Below, one piece after another: positions 7,382-15,977 of a DNA stretch of 64,000 nt. This stretch comes from Oscillospiraceae bacterium. Its GTDB lineage: Bacteria; Bacillota; Clostridia; Oscillospirales; Ruminococcaceae. The notes under the pieces were generated by a model, which did no database searches, had not been told where the DNA came from, and worked only from the letters and a program-made list of their open reading frames with translations. The stretch lies in contig JAAWDH010000041.1 of the NCBI GenBank assembly GCA_022793675.1, positions 124,001 through 188,000 of the forward strand, in the 5' to 3' direction. Position 1 is the stretch's first letter, and the number at the start of each line of letters is the position of its first letter. The position numbers and the translations under genes were made by a program.

Positions 7382-8632
7382 TCACTGGTAGAGGGGGTAA
7401 CGGCTGCAAAGAGCGTCCACCATCTGGGTGACCTGAGCCTTGGCGCCTTCAAAATCTGTAGCAGCCAGCTGGATGCAGTGGGCAATGACGTCCATATCGG
7501 CGGGCTGCAGGCCGCGGGTAGTGACAGCCGGCGTGCCTAACCGGACGCCGCTGGTGATAAAGGGGCTTTGGGGATCCTTGGGGACAGCGTTTTTGTTGGC
7601 AGTGATGTGGACTTCGTCGAGCCGTCTCTCCAGTTCCTTGCCAGTGACGCCCGTACCTTGTAAGTCAACGAGCATCAAATGGTTGTCAGTACCGCCGCTG
7701 ACCAGCGCCATCCCGCGATCCAGCAGCCCTTTGGCCAGCGCCTGGGCATTGTCAAGAATGCGCTGCTGGTATTCTTTGAACGAGGGCGCAAGGGCTTCCT
7801 GGAAGCAGACGGCTTTAGCGGCGATGACGTGCATCAGCGGCCCGCCTTGGGTGCCGGGGAAAATAGCCTTGTCAATCTGCTTGGCGAACGGTTCCCGGCA
7901 AAGGATCATCCCGCCGCGGGGACCGCGCAGCGTCTTATGAGTGGTTGTGGTGACAACATCGGCATAGGGCACGGGGTTGGGATGCAGCCCCGCCGCCACC
8001 AAACCGGCGATATGGGCCATATCTACCATCAGGTAGGCACCGCAAGCGTCCGCAGCCTCCCTAAAGCGGGCGAAATCAATGGTACGGGGATAGGCCGACG
8101 CCCCAGCTACAATCATTTTGGGCCTGTGGGTTACCGCCAGCTCCATCAGCTTTTCATAATCAAGCCGTCCGTCTTCCCCAACGCCATAGGGGATGATGTT
8201 GAAATAGCTGCCGGACATATTGACCGGCGAGCCATGGGTCAGATGGCCGCCTTCGGCCAAGTTCATGCCCAAAATCGTATCGCCGGGCTTCAGCAGGGCA
8301 AAATAGACGGCGATGTTAGCCTGCGCGCCGGAGTGGGGCTGAACATTGGCGTGCTCTGCGCCGAAAAGCGCCTTGGCGCGGCTGCGGGCCAGCTCCTCCA
8401 CCACGTCCACATACTCGCAGCCGCCGTAGTAGCGCCGCCCAGGATAGCCTTCAGCGTATTTGTTGGTCAGGATACTGCCCATTGCCGCCATCACCGCTGG
8501 TGAAACGATATTTTCGCTGGCGATCAGTTCCAGGTTGCGGCGCTGCCGGGCAAGCTCGTCGCCCATTGCCGCCGCCAGCTCGGGATCCGTTTTGGCAACA
8601 AAGCCAATACTGTCCATCAGGTCTTCATACAT
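7382..8632 (-). CDS. glyA: Serine hydroxymethyltransferase
   Basis: 416 residues. It interconverts serine + tetrahydrofolate and glycine + 5,10-methylene-tetrahydrofolate, the main source of one-carbon units for the purN and purH steps encoded elsewhere in the window. The PLP lysine is K233 in [21 protein letters not shown] near 35-41 and [13 protein letters not shown] near 59-71 are family signatures. GAAGGAGG precedes the ATG. It lies 54 bp after the choline-binding-repeat gene; a weak GGCAGCC hairpin sits in the gap. Confidence 0.97.
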   Translation of the reverse strand: MYEDLMDSIGFVAKTDPELAAAMGDELARQRRNLELIASENIVSPAVMAAMGSILTNKYAEGYPGRRYYGGCEYVDVVEELARSRAKALFGAEHANVQPHSGAQANIAVYFALLKPGDTILGMNLAEGGHLTHGSPVNMSGSYFNIIPYGVGEDGRLDYEKLMELAVTHRPKMIVAGASAYPRTIDFARFREAADACGAYLMVDMAHIAGLVAAGLHPNPVPYADVVTTTTHKTLRGPRGGMILCREPFAKQIDKAIFPGTQGGPLMHVIAAKAVCFQEALAPSFKEYQQRILDNAQALAKGLLDRGMALVSGGTDNHLMLVDLQGTGVTGKELERRLDEVHITANKNAVPKDPQSPFITSGVRLGTPAVTTRGLQPADMDVIAHCIQLAATDFEGAKAQVTQMVDALCSRYPLYQ

Positions 8633-8686
8633 AAATATTCCTCCTTCTTATCGGCAGCCCAAGGCTGCCTTCCTTATCTTCTCCAG

Positions 8687-9679
8687 CTATACTGGAACAG
8701 ATTCAGAAAACACTTTGCCCGATACCGGCATCACGCTGGAAATGACCTTTTCCAGGTCTGCCTCGTATTCATCAAACATCGGCTCGGTACTGGTCATCTG
8801 CACCAATACCAGGGCGTCGTCAAACAGGATGTGGGTCTGGGAAATCTTATACGGGATTTCAACGCCGGTCTGGGTTATGGTACCAGTAATCAGATAAGTC
8901 GCCGCCGAATTGCCCAGCGTCCCCTTCCTTGCTTCGCCAGTGACGGTAAGTCCGTCCATCGCCCCCGACGGCATGGCCTCCGGAATGCCGGATTTAATTT
9001 TTTCCAGCACCTCCGGGTTGTCGGCATCCAAGACTTCCCTTTCTATCTGCGCCCGCGTTTCAGCGTCAGCCTGCCGCAGGTCCACCGCGGCTGCAATAAT
9101 ATTGGAGCCGTCTAAGCTGTTTATCATGTCCTGCCGCATCAGCAGGTAGCTGCCTTCACTTTCGGTGACAAACCAGCCCGCCGGCGTGACAAAAGTCAGC
9201 TGCGGCGTCCCCTCTGACGGCATATCGGACAACCGCCCATTGCTGTCAAAGACCATCGTCCGGCCGTTGCGGGTGATTTCCCCTACCGCCATTACGCCAT
9301 TAGGCTGGATATAGTATATGCCGTCCTCCAGCGTCAACAGCACGTCGGACAGCATCCGGCCATCGTTTTCCAGGTAGTACCAGTTCCCGCCGTCCTGCAG
9401 CCAATCAGTTTTCATCGCGCCGCTGCTGTCCAGGTAGTACCAGCTTCCGTCATCCTGCACCCAGCCGGTGGCCATATAGCCTGACGGCGTGAAGCAGTAC
9501 CAGTTCCCATCCAGAAGCACCCAGCCATCCTGGGCGCAATTTCCCGCTGGATAGCCGTACCGCCAGCCGCTGCCGTCCCACTGCCAGCCGCTTTCCGCTG
9601 CCGACGCCGGCGCGGCAGCCCAAAGTGCTGCTGATGCTGCCAGCGCGGCAGCCAAAATCCTGCGCAGATACTTTTTCAT
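8687..9679 (-). CDS. Secreted choline-binding-repeat (cell wall-binding) protein
   Basis: 330 residues. A Sec signal peptide (MKKYLRR, then an Ala-rich core, AxA site near 28) is followed by about five aromatic cell-wall-binding repeats of the GW-W-YYL-DGxM type (about residues 30-150), as in LytA-type choline-binding modules. The C-terminal 160 residues resemble small PsbP/DUF1795-like globular domains but I cannot assign them firmly. The ATG at 9679 is chosen because AAAGGAG is 8 bp upstream and the signal peptide starts here; an ATG at 9685 is too close to the site. Confidence 0.8.
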   Translation of the reverse strand: MKKYLRRILAAALAASAALWAAAPASAAESGWQWDGSGWRYGYPAGNCAQDGWVLLDGNWYCFTPSGYMATGWVQDDGSWYYLDSSGAMKTDWLQDGGNWYYLENDGRMLSDVLLTLEDGIYYIQPNGVMAVGEITRNGRTMVFDSNGRLSDMPSEGTPQLTFVTPAGWFVTESEGSYLLMRQDMINSLDGSNIIAAAVDLRQADAETRAQIEREVLDADNPEVLEKIKSGIPEAMPSGAMDGLTVTGEARKGTLGNSAATYLITGTITQTGVEIPYKISQTHILFDDALVLVQMTSTEPMFDEYEADLEKVISSVMPVSGKVFSESVPV

Positions 9680-9707
9680 GACCATCTCTCCTTTATAAAC
9701 TGCACCA

Positions 9708-10532
9708 TCAGAAGCTGACTGCGGTAAACTCAAAGGGCCGCTTCATCGCTTCGACTGCCGCGCCCCGCACCGCCATAATAGACAGCGTCTGCTCATGCGG
9801 CACGGCGACCTCCCCGGTTTTCAGGAAATGTGCAAGCTCTGCCATAAAGCCGCCAAAATAATCCGACTCGGCCGTAACCACCCGGCCGTCCAAGCTCATC
9901 ATAAACGGCGACCCCGCCTCAAAGCCGGTCATAACCGCCTGTCTGCCGCCCTCAAAAACGATAAGCAAACTGTAACAGCCCTCGCCCGGCATATACATAA
10001 CCTTCTGGGGCTTCGACTGGATCATCATCATAATCGGCTCCAGCTGATGGATGCCGTAGGTTTCAAAACCATTTGGCCCCCAGGAGCGGATCGACCGCAC
10101 GCTGCCAGGCTCGACCTGGTATTCCGACGCAAACCGCAGCGCCGAGGTAGAATAGCAGGGGGTGCCGCTTTTTTCAGCAATATCAAAGATTCGGCGGGCC
10201 GTGGGATAATCCGGCGCAAAGGTTTTGTCCACATAGCAGGGTTTACCCGACCGCAGCGGCAGCTGGCAGAGGCCCTCGTGCATCTCGCAGTTATCGGGGG
10301 AAAGGACAATAACCGCATCGCTCTTTCCCACCAGCTCCTCAACCGAAGCAGCTTTAGCAATACCGTGTTTTGCGCACCATTCATCGCTGGTCATGCCGGT
10401 AATCGGGCTGGCAATCTGCCCATAAGCCAGCGTCACCGCAAGCTCGCCGCCGCTTGCCTTTTGCAGCATAGCGGGGTAATTGTTCGCGTGCCACTCATCC
10501 AAATAATAATCAATAAACCCAACGTTGATCAT
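9708..10532 (-). CDS. Gfo/Idh/MocA-like oxidoreductase
   Basis: 274 residues, shorter than the usual 330-380 of this family. An N-terminal Rossmann-like domain has SDAVIVLSPDN near 69 and a GKPCYVDKTFAPD strand near 95; VDK is in the position of the family's conserved EKP lysine. The classic GxGxxG nucleotide motif is not evident at the N-terminus (it begins MINVGFIDYYLDEW), so cofactor use is uncertain. Substrate unknown; the anmK neighbourhood suggests an amino sugar or lactyl ether, but that is only inference. AAGGAGG precedes the ATG. Confidence 0.7.
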   Translation of the reverse strand: MINVGFIDYYLDEWHANNYPAMLQKASGGELAVTLAYGQIASPITGMTSDEWCAKHGIAKAASVEELVGKSDAVIVLSPDNCEMHEGLCQLPLRSGKPCYVDKTFAPDYPTARRIFDIAEKSGTPCYSTSALRFASEYQVEPGSVRSIRSWGPNGFETYGIHQLEPIMMMIQSKPQKVMYMPGEGCYSLLIVFEGGRQAVMTGFEAGSPFMMSLDGRVVTAESDYFGGFMAELAHFLKTGEVAVPHEQTLSIMAVRGAAVEAMKRPFEFTAVSF

Positions 10533-10558
10533 AAAAAATCCTCCTTTTTGCCAAACCC

Positions 10559-10643
10559 ATCGACACAGCAGGGTTTTATGCCTGCGTAAACAGGCACTTT
10601 GGCCACTAAAAATTTTGCCGGCCTAGCCCTGCCAAACTTGGCT
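10559..10643 (-). repeat. Degenerate copy of the interspersed intergenic repeat
   Basis: Read on the minus strand it has GGAAGCCAAG, a GGCAGGGCTA stem remnant, GGCAAAATTTTTA, GGCCAAAGTGCC and CTGTGTCGAT, in the same order as the better copies at 49687-49792 and 7129-7235. It fills the gap between the oxidoreductase and DUF3810 genes. Confidence 0.5.
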
Positions 10644-10647
10644 TCCT

Positions 10648-11778
10648 TCACAAGCGGCCGTCCCCTTCGTACCCCTCGTATCCCCCTATGTAGTCGTTGA
10701 CGAGCAGGTCGACGCAAGCGCCGTAGCTTTTCATCCCCATCGTCTGGCCGTAGCTCTGAAGGAAGCCGGTATAAATCGCTTCGGCTGCTTCGGCTGCCTT
10801 GCCCTCATAAGCCGCCCAGTAGGCATTATTTTCGTCAAGGTCTCCCCGTACCAGCGGATCAAGGCCCCCGTAGACCTCTGCCCACAGCTCCCGGTCAGCC
10901 TGATAAAGGGCGTTCCCTAGATGGATATACGCCAGCAACGCCCCAGAATAGCGATAGACAGGGTTGTCGGCGCTGACCGAGGCCGCCACCGCAACGAAGT
11001 TCGCTTCCTGTTCCGCTGCGACGTTTTTCTGGTGGGCAAGTTCATGGGCAATCGTCGAAGGGATTAGGCTTGCTGGGGAATCGACATTGAGGTTGGATTC
11101 GCCAAGGAAAGGGAAAAAGACGCCGGTAAAGTTGGTCATGCTCATAATTTTCGAAAAAAACACCCGTTTGGGACGCCGCCAAGGGCTTTCCAAAAACGCC
11201 CAGCGCTCGGTAATATTATCATACGCCGTTTCTGCGCCAGCAAAAATATCGTCAAGGCTTTCGTCAAAACGGCCTGCCTCGTCGCGTTTTACCTGGCCGC
11301 AGTAAAGGTTGGCCAGCACCGCATAATAGCGGGTGGTTTCATAAAGGCTTTCAACGCTGACCGGCGCTGCCGCTAGGCCACTGCGGTCGGAAAAGCTGTC
11401 GGCATAATAGTTCGCGCCCCAGAATAAACAGAAACCGTCATAAATCAGCAGCCCGGCGCAACAGAAAAACAACAGCGTACGGCCAATGATCCCCGGGCCC
11501 TTGGCCTTCAGCTTGACGCCGCAGCGGACGAGCAGCCCGACGCCTAGTATGACCAGCGCCGCAATGCAAAGCTCCATCCCTGAAAAGGGCAACATACAAA
11601 CGGCGGCGCTGACAGCCCGTTTCCAGGGGGTTGTAATGTGCAGGACGAGGAAGTTCATCGCAGCGCGGTTTTGCCTGACCAGCAGGAAAAAACCTAGAAA
11701 GGCCCCGCCGCAAAGCAGCGTAACCCAGTACCCTTTGCAACCGGCAGCCGCTTGCTTTAGGCGCTCTGCCGCCCTCAC
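10648..11778 (-). CDS. DUF3810 membrane protein with HExxH motif
   Basis: 376 residues. Three membrane helices at about 17-35, 58-85 and 100-122, then a soluble domain with HELAH at 245-249 and acidic residues (E256, E258) following, a zincin-type metallopeptidase signature. DUF3810 proteins are common in Firmicutes and Bacteroidetes; peptidase activity is inferred from the motif. It starts with GTG at 11778, overlapping the stop codon of the upstream hydrolase by 4 bp, so translation is coupled. Confidence 0.8.
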   Translation of the reverse strand: MRAAERLKQAAAGCKGYWVTLLCGGAFLGFFLLVRQNRAAMNFLVLHITTPWKRAVSAAVCMLPFSGMELCIAALVILGVGLLVRCGVKLKAKGPGIIGRTLLFFCCAGLLIYDGFCLFWGANYYADSFSDRSGLAAAPVSVESLYETTRYYAVLANLYCGQVKRDEAGRFDESLDDIFAGAETAYDNITERWAFLESPWRRPKRVFFSKIMSMTNFTGVFFPFLGESNLNVDSPASLIPSTIAHELAHQKNVAAEQEANFVAVAASVSADNPVYRYSGALLAYIHLGNALYQADRELWAEVYGGLDPLVRGDLDENNAYWAAYEGKAAEAAEAIYTGFLQSYGQTMGMKSYGACVDLLVNDYIGGYEGYEGDGRL

Positions 11779-12836
11779 GTTTTGCTCTCCCAGCGGGAGT
11801 ATTCGGCAAAGACGCGGTTGTGCAGAAGGCCGCGGAAACGGCTGAGCCGCAGGTTTTCGCGGGTAGGGTGCACCCGGTTGGTCAGCAGCACGACGAAAAG
11901 CTGCTTCTCCGGATCCACCACCAGCGAGGTGCCTGTAAAGCCGGTGTGGCCGAAAGCTTTCACCGATACCAAATCGCCCATGAAATTCAGCCCGCCATAG
12001 GCCAGCTTAAACCCCAGCCCGCGGTTTTCCGCCATCCCTGGGGTATAGTTGTGAATAGCCGCCTGCAGCATCGCCTTGCTGACGAACCGCTTGCCGTCCA
12101 GCACGCCGCCCCCGGCCAGCATCCGCCCAAAGCGCTCCATATCCCGCAGGCTGGAAAAGACGCCGGCATTTCCCGACACACCCTTTAAGAAACGCGCGTT
12201 TTCGTCATGTACGACGCCCCGCAGCCACTGGCCGCTTTCCGGGCAGCGCTCGGTCGCGGCAATCGCCCTGCCGTGGGGGCAGTAGCCGGTGCTTGCCATC
12301 CCCAACGGTTCAAAAACCAGCTCTGCGGCCAGCTTATCCAAGGGTTTGCCGCCAACCATTTCCAATATTTTGCCTAACAAGATAAAGCCCATACAGCTAT
12401 AGCTGACCTGCCTGCCTGGCTCGCCGTCGAGCGGATGGGCCAGCACCGCCTCAGCGGCGCGGCTAGGGTCGCTGGCGGTTTCGCTGAGGAAAAAGTGGCT
12501 GGGGATACCGGAAGAATGGGTCATCAGCTGCCGCAGCGTAATATCGGCCTTGTCCGACAGGATACCAGGGAAGAAGTGCCCCAGCGTGTCATCCATCCGC
12601 AGCAGCCCCTTTTCAATAAAACGGAAGGCAACCATTGTCGTGGCGAGGATTTTGGTCAGGCTTGCCATATCGTAGAGCGTTTCCGGTGTGGCCTGCTGGA
12701 CCGGCCCCTCGCAGCAAAGCACCCCAAAGCACCCTTCTGCAAGGATCCCTTCCGGCGTCCCCACCGCAACTGCTGCCGATGGGCAGACCCCGCTTTTCAC
12801 AGCTTCCGCTGTCATTTCAATCGCTTTTTCAAACAT
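11775..12836 (-). CDS. Beta-lactamase-family serine hydrolase (AmiE-like candidate)
   Basis: 353 residues, penicillin-binding-protein fold. SLTK (S59, K62) is the catalytic SxxK motif, Y146 of YSC is the YxN position with Cys in place of Asn, and HTG (297-299) replaces KTG. Next to anmK this matches the pattern of N-acetylmuramyl-L-alanine amidases such as Bacillus AmiE, which remove peptides from MurNAc during muropeptide recycling; this is inference from family and context. A carboxylesterase or D-aminopeptidase is possible. AGGAGGTTCT-type site just upstream of the ATG. It lies 62 bp after anmK. Confidence 0.8.
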   Translation of the reverse strand: MFEKAIEMTAEAVKSGVCPSAAVAVGTPEGILAEGCFGVLCCEGPVQQATPETLYDMASLTKILATTMVAFRFIEKGLLRMDDTLGHFFPGILSDKADITLRQLMTHSSGIPSHFFLSETASDPSRAAEAVLAHPLDGEPGRQVSYSCMGFILLGKILEMVGGKPLDKLAAELVFEPLGMASTGYCPHGRAIAATERCPESGQWLRGVVHDENARFLKGVSGNAGVFSSLRDMERFGRMLAGGGVLDGKRFVSKAMLQAAIHNYTPGMAENRGLGFKLAYGGLNFMGDLVSVKAFGHTGFTGTSLVVDPEKQLFVVLLTNRVHPTRENLRLSRFRGLLHNRVFAEYSRWESKT

Positions 12837-12898
12837 AAGAACCTCCTTGGCTTAACGTTTTTGATTTTTTGGCCGGGGCGGACGCCTCGGCCGGCTAT

Positions 12899-14083
12899 TC
12901 AGAATTGGCTGATTTTGCCCATGACTACGGGATGCGCCGCACCAGTAGCGCCAGGCGCGTTGTTGGCGATGCCGCAAATAGCTTCGTTAGCCAGCACCGC
13001 AAAGGCAACAGCTTCCTTGGCGTCGCCGTCAAAGCCCAGGTCTTCGTTGCACAGGACTTCTGTCTCAGGCAGCAGTCTGCGGATATGCCCCATCAGCGTG
13101 GGATTGCGCGCGCCGCCGCCCCCCACTACCAAACGCCCCGGCATCCTGGGGAAGAAGCCACGGATACCTTTTTCGATACAGGCCGCCGTAAAGCAGGTAG
13201 CTGTCGCCAGCGTATCGGTAAGGGAAACGCCCATTGCCGACGCTTTTCCCAAAAGGGCTTCTACATAGGCGCTGCCGTAACGTTCCCGGCCGGTAGTTTT
13301 AGGCGGCGGAAGGCGGAGGTATTCGTCTTCCATCAGCCAGCCAAGCAGCGCAGGATGGACGCTGCCCCCGCCCGCCAGACGCCCGCCGTCGTCATAGCTT
13401 TGCCTGCCTCCAGTCAGCTTGGCAACCAGCTGATCCATGACCATATTGCCAGGGCCGGTGTCAAAAGCGAACACGTCGGAGAGCTGGCAGCCTTTGGGCA
13501 GGCAGGTGACATTACCGATGCCGCCAATATTTTGCAGCGCCACGTCCCGCCCCTCATCGCGATAAAGCAGGAATTCGGTATAGGGCACCAGCGGCGCGCC
13601 CAGCCCGCCGGCCGCCATATCCCGCACCCGGAAGTCCGAGACGACGATGCAGCCCAGCGCTTCGCAGATCAGCGAAGGCTCGCCGATCTGCAGCGTCCCC
13701 CTGACCGGCCCGCCCAGATAGCCCTCCGCTTCCGGGATATGCCAGACCGTCTGCCCATGGCTCCCCACCAGGTCAATATCCGACGGCAAGACGCCGGTTT
13801 TTTCACAAAGAGCAAGGCAGCTGTCAGCGAAAATTTTCCCCAACAGAAAGCCCAGCCGGCAAATCTCGCTGCTGCCGCCATACCCGCCGCCAGCCACCTC
13901 AAGGATACGCTGCCGCACCTCGTCGGAAAAGGGGGTGGTAATAAACCCCAGCTGCTGCACTTTAGTACCGACGCCGCAGCCGCTGATCCTCACCAGCACG
14001 GCATCGACGCCGTCGGCGCTGGTACCGCTCATCAGCCCAATCACCAGCCGCTCTTTTTTGTCCATCTGTTCCCGAAGCTTCAT
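12899..14083 (-). CDS. anmK: Anhydro-N-acetylmuramic acid kinase
   Basis: 394 residues. It phosphorylates and opens 1,6-anhydro-MurNAc to MurNAc-6-phosphate in cell-wall recycling. The signature GLMSGTSADGVDAV (about 15-28), SHGQTVWHIP, and the ASKHA-fold phosphate segments GGIGNVT, DTGPGN and GGGGARNP are all present. The ATG at 14083 has GGAGG upstream; an in-frame ATG at 14107 does not. First gene of a minus-strand cluster with the serine hydrolase, DUF3810, oxidoreductase and choline-binding genes. A MurQ etherase, the expected next enzyme, is not in the window. Confidence 0.93.
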   Translation of the reverse strand: MKLREQMDKKERLVIGLMSGTSADGVDAVLVRISGCGVGTKVQQLGFITTPFSDEVRQRILEVAGGGYGGSSEICRLGFLLGKIFADSCLALCEKTGVLPSDIDLVGSHGQTVWHIPEAEGYLGGPVRGTLQIGEPSLICEALGCIVVSDFRVRDMAAGGLGAPLVPYTEFLLYRDEGRDVALQNIGGIGNVTCLPKGCQLSDVFAFDTGPGNMVMDQLVAKLTGGRQSYDDGGRLAGGGSVHPALLGWLMEDEYLRLPPPKTTGRERYGSAYVEALLGKASAMGVSLTDTLATATCFTAACIEKGIRGFFPRMPGRLVVGGGGARNPTLMGHIRRLLPETEVLCNEDLGFDGDAKEAVAFAVLANEAICGIANNAPGATGAAHPVVMGKISQF

Positions 14084-14148
14084 CGCAAAACCTCCGTTTT
14101 TCCGCATAGCGCTGTAAAACAGCCGCCGCAGGATCCTTTGTTAGGTCT

Positions 14149-14177
14149 ATTGTACCATGAAGCAGGACAAAACACAA
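14149..14177 (-). promoter_or_regulatory. Sigma-A promoter of the anmK cluster
   Basis: Minus strand TTGTGT (14172-14177), 17 bp, TACAAT (14149-14154). The -10 is good, the -35 is weak. Confidence 0.6.
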
Positions 14178-14424
14178 CGAAAAACTTGAAAAAAGAGCGG
14201 AGAGCGTAAACTTTTCGCTTGCTGCGGCAAGCGGCTGAGCGCTGCCCTAGACCCGCTCAAGGGCCAAAGTCCCTTGAAAATCCCGACCTCTGGCAAGGTT
14301 TGGAAGGGTTTTTCTAAAACGGGAAGGTTCTATTCCCCCTTTGCCCTTCATAACTTGTTCCAGAAAACCTTTTCCGGCACCGCCGGAAGCCTTGACAAGG
14401 ACAAAACCGAAAGGAAGGAACCAT
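14178..14424. other. Gap between anmK and sipL without a gene
   Basis: No plausible coding frame with a ribosome binding site. It contains short GC-rich inverted segments around 14213-14240 (GCTTGC/GCAAGC) and 14240-14275 (AGGGCCAAAGTCCCT). The promoter of sipL-spoIVA should lie here; a SigE promoter is expected from the family, but I could not find a clear SigE -10 of the CATA type with a matching -35. Confidence 0.5.
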
Positions 14425-15960
14425 ATGCCGGAATTGAAGCTCACCCGCGACGCTGTCTGCGTCACTGAAACGCTGTTGGATACTGCTGCCGAACAGCCGG
14501 TCGAACTGGACTACAGCCTGCCAGATTACTATCCCAGCATTTTCCGCCTTTTAAAGACCTCCATCCGCCCGGTTATCCAGCAGACCCGGATCTCTGGGAA
14601 AAGCCTGACCTTGGACGGCGTCTGCCGCATTACGGTGCTTTATTTAGGAGAGGAAGACAACAGCCTGCAGGCCGTTGAACAGACCATGCCCTTTTCCAAA
14701 ACGCTGGAGCTGAAAGGCGAGTGCGATGCGCCGGTCATCCGCTGCAGCTGCCGCTGCTACCACGCGGGCGGCCGGGCTGTCAGCCCACGCAGGCTGGATA
14801 TTCGGGGCGGCGTCAGCATCCGGGCCAGGGTAACCGGGCAAAGGGAGCTGCCGGTGGTTTCGGCGGCTTCCGGCAGCGGCATCCAGCTGCATACAACGCT
14901 TCTCTCCTTATGCGGCAAGCGCCGCAGCGCCCAAAAACCTTTCACCGTCAGCGAAGACCTGGAACTTCCGCAGTCTAAACCGCCTTTCGGCACGCTGCTT
15001 GCCAGCCGCGACGCCGTGCGGATGGAGGACTGCAAGATTATTGCCAACAAGGTTATCTGCCGCGGCGAGCTTTGCTGCCACCTGCTTTATCTGCCTGACG
15101 GCGGCGGCCAGCCCGAAACGATGGAGTATACGGTCCCCATCAGCCAGATTGCCGACCTGCCCGGCGTAGACGAAGGCGACCGCATTGACGCCCGTTTTGA
15201 GCCGGCTGGGCTGACGCTGGAGGCAATCCCCGGCGGCGAAAACGGCTGCCGCCACCTAAGCGCCGAATGGAACCTTATTTTGAACTGCGTTAGCGACCAG
15301 AACCGGGACATGGCTATTGCCGACGACGCTTTTTCTACCCGCTGCCCGACAGAGCTGAGCCGTACCCCGGCCCTTGCCGAGCGTATGGTCGGTTCTGTCA
15401 ACCTTAGCCAGACTGTCCGCGGGGAAATGAACACCGAACCAGTCAGCCAGGTGCTTGACCTTCTGTGCAATATCGGTGAAATCTCCGCCCGTGCAGAAAA
15501 CGGCGCGGTAATCGTCAACGGCACGCTGGAAGTCACGGCCCTTTGCCTTGACCGCGACGGGGTCCCCTTCACCGCCGATAAGACGCTGCCCTTTGAGTTC
15601 CCGGCAGACTGTTCCTGCAACGGCGAGCTTTCCTTCTCGCCTATGGCGCAGATTCTATCGGCGGGCTATGCAATCACCGGCGAAGCTGCCGTTGAAGCAA
15701 GGGTCCAGCTGCAGGTCACCGGCGCTGTCTGCGAAAAGCTGCCCATCAGCGGGATTACGGATATCGCCTTGGATGAAGAGGCGGCTGTCCCCCCGCCCTC
15801 TTCGGCACTGCGGCTTTATTTTGGCGAGCCAGGCGAAGCGCTCTGGGATATCGCCAGGCGCTTTGGCGCGTCAATGGCGGCAGTCATGGAGGAAAATGAA
15901 CTGGACAGCGAGACGCTGCCGGAACGGCAGATGCTGCTGATTCCCATGGTGGAAGACTGA
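14425..15960 (+). CDS. sipL: SipL-type spore protein (DUF3794 repeats + LysM)
   Basis: 511 residues. Repeated SPOCS/DUF3794 modules (about 30-150, 160-300, 320-440) each end in strands of the VxxxxIPIS/LPFSK type, and a C-terminal LysM domain (about 460-508) contains GEALWDIARRFGASMAAVMEEN. In Clostridioides difficile SipL has this architecture and its LysM domain binds SpoIVA during coat assembly. Here spoIVA starts 17 bp downstream, which strongly supports the call. AAGGAAGGAA precedes the ATG at 14425; a longer frame from 14341 has no such site. Confidence 0.9.
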   Translation: MPELKLTRDAVCVTETLLDTAAEQPVELDYSLPDYYPSIFRLLKTSIRPVIQQTRISGKSLTLDGVCRITVLYLGEEDNSLQAVEQTMPFSKTLELKGECDAPVIRCSCRCYHAGGRAVSPRRLDIRGGVSIRARVTGQRELPVVSAASGSGIQLHTTLLSLCGKRRSAQKPFTVSEDLELPQSKPPFGTLLASRDAVRMEDCKIIANKVICRGELCCHLLYLPDGGGQPETMEYTVPISQIADLPGVDEGDRIDARFEPAGLTLEAIPGGENGCRHLSAEWNLILNCVSDQNRDMAIADDAFSTRCPTELSRTPALAERMVGSVNLSQTVRGEMNTEPVSQVLDLLCNIGEISARAENGAVIVNGTLEVTALCLDRDGVPFTADKTLPFEFPADCSCNGELSFSPMAQILSAGYAITGEAAVEARVQLQVTGAVCEKLPISGITDIALDEEAAVPPPSSALRLYFGEPGEALWDIARRFGASMAAVMEENELDSETLPERQMLLIPMVED

Positions 15961-15977
15961 CGGAAGGGGAGAGCAAG

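Noticed and set aside
12869-14209. 446-codon plus-strand frame opposite anmK
   Set aside because: It is a shadow of anmK: no ribosome binding site, composition typical of an antisense frame, and anmK has all its motifs.
14178-14424. A SigE promoter for sipL-spoIVA
   Set aside because: Expected from family knowledge, but no stretch gave both a SigE-like -35 and -10 at proper spacing, so none is annotated.
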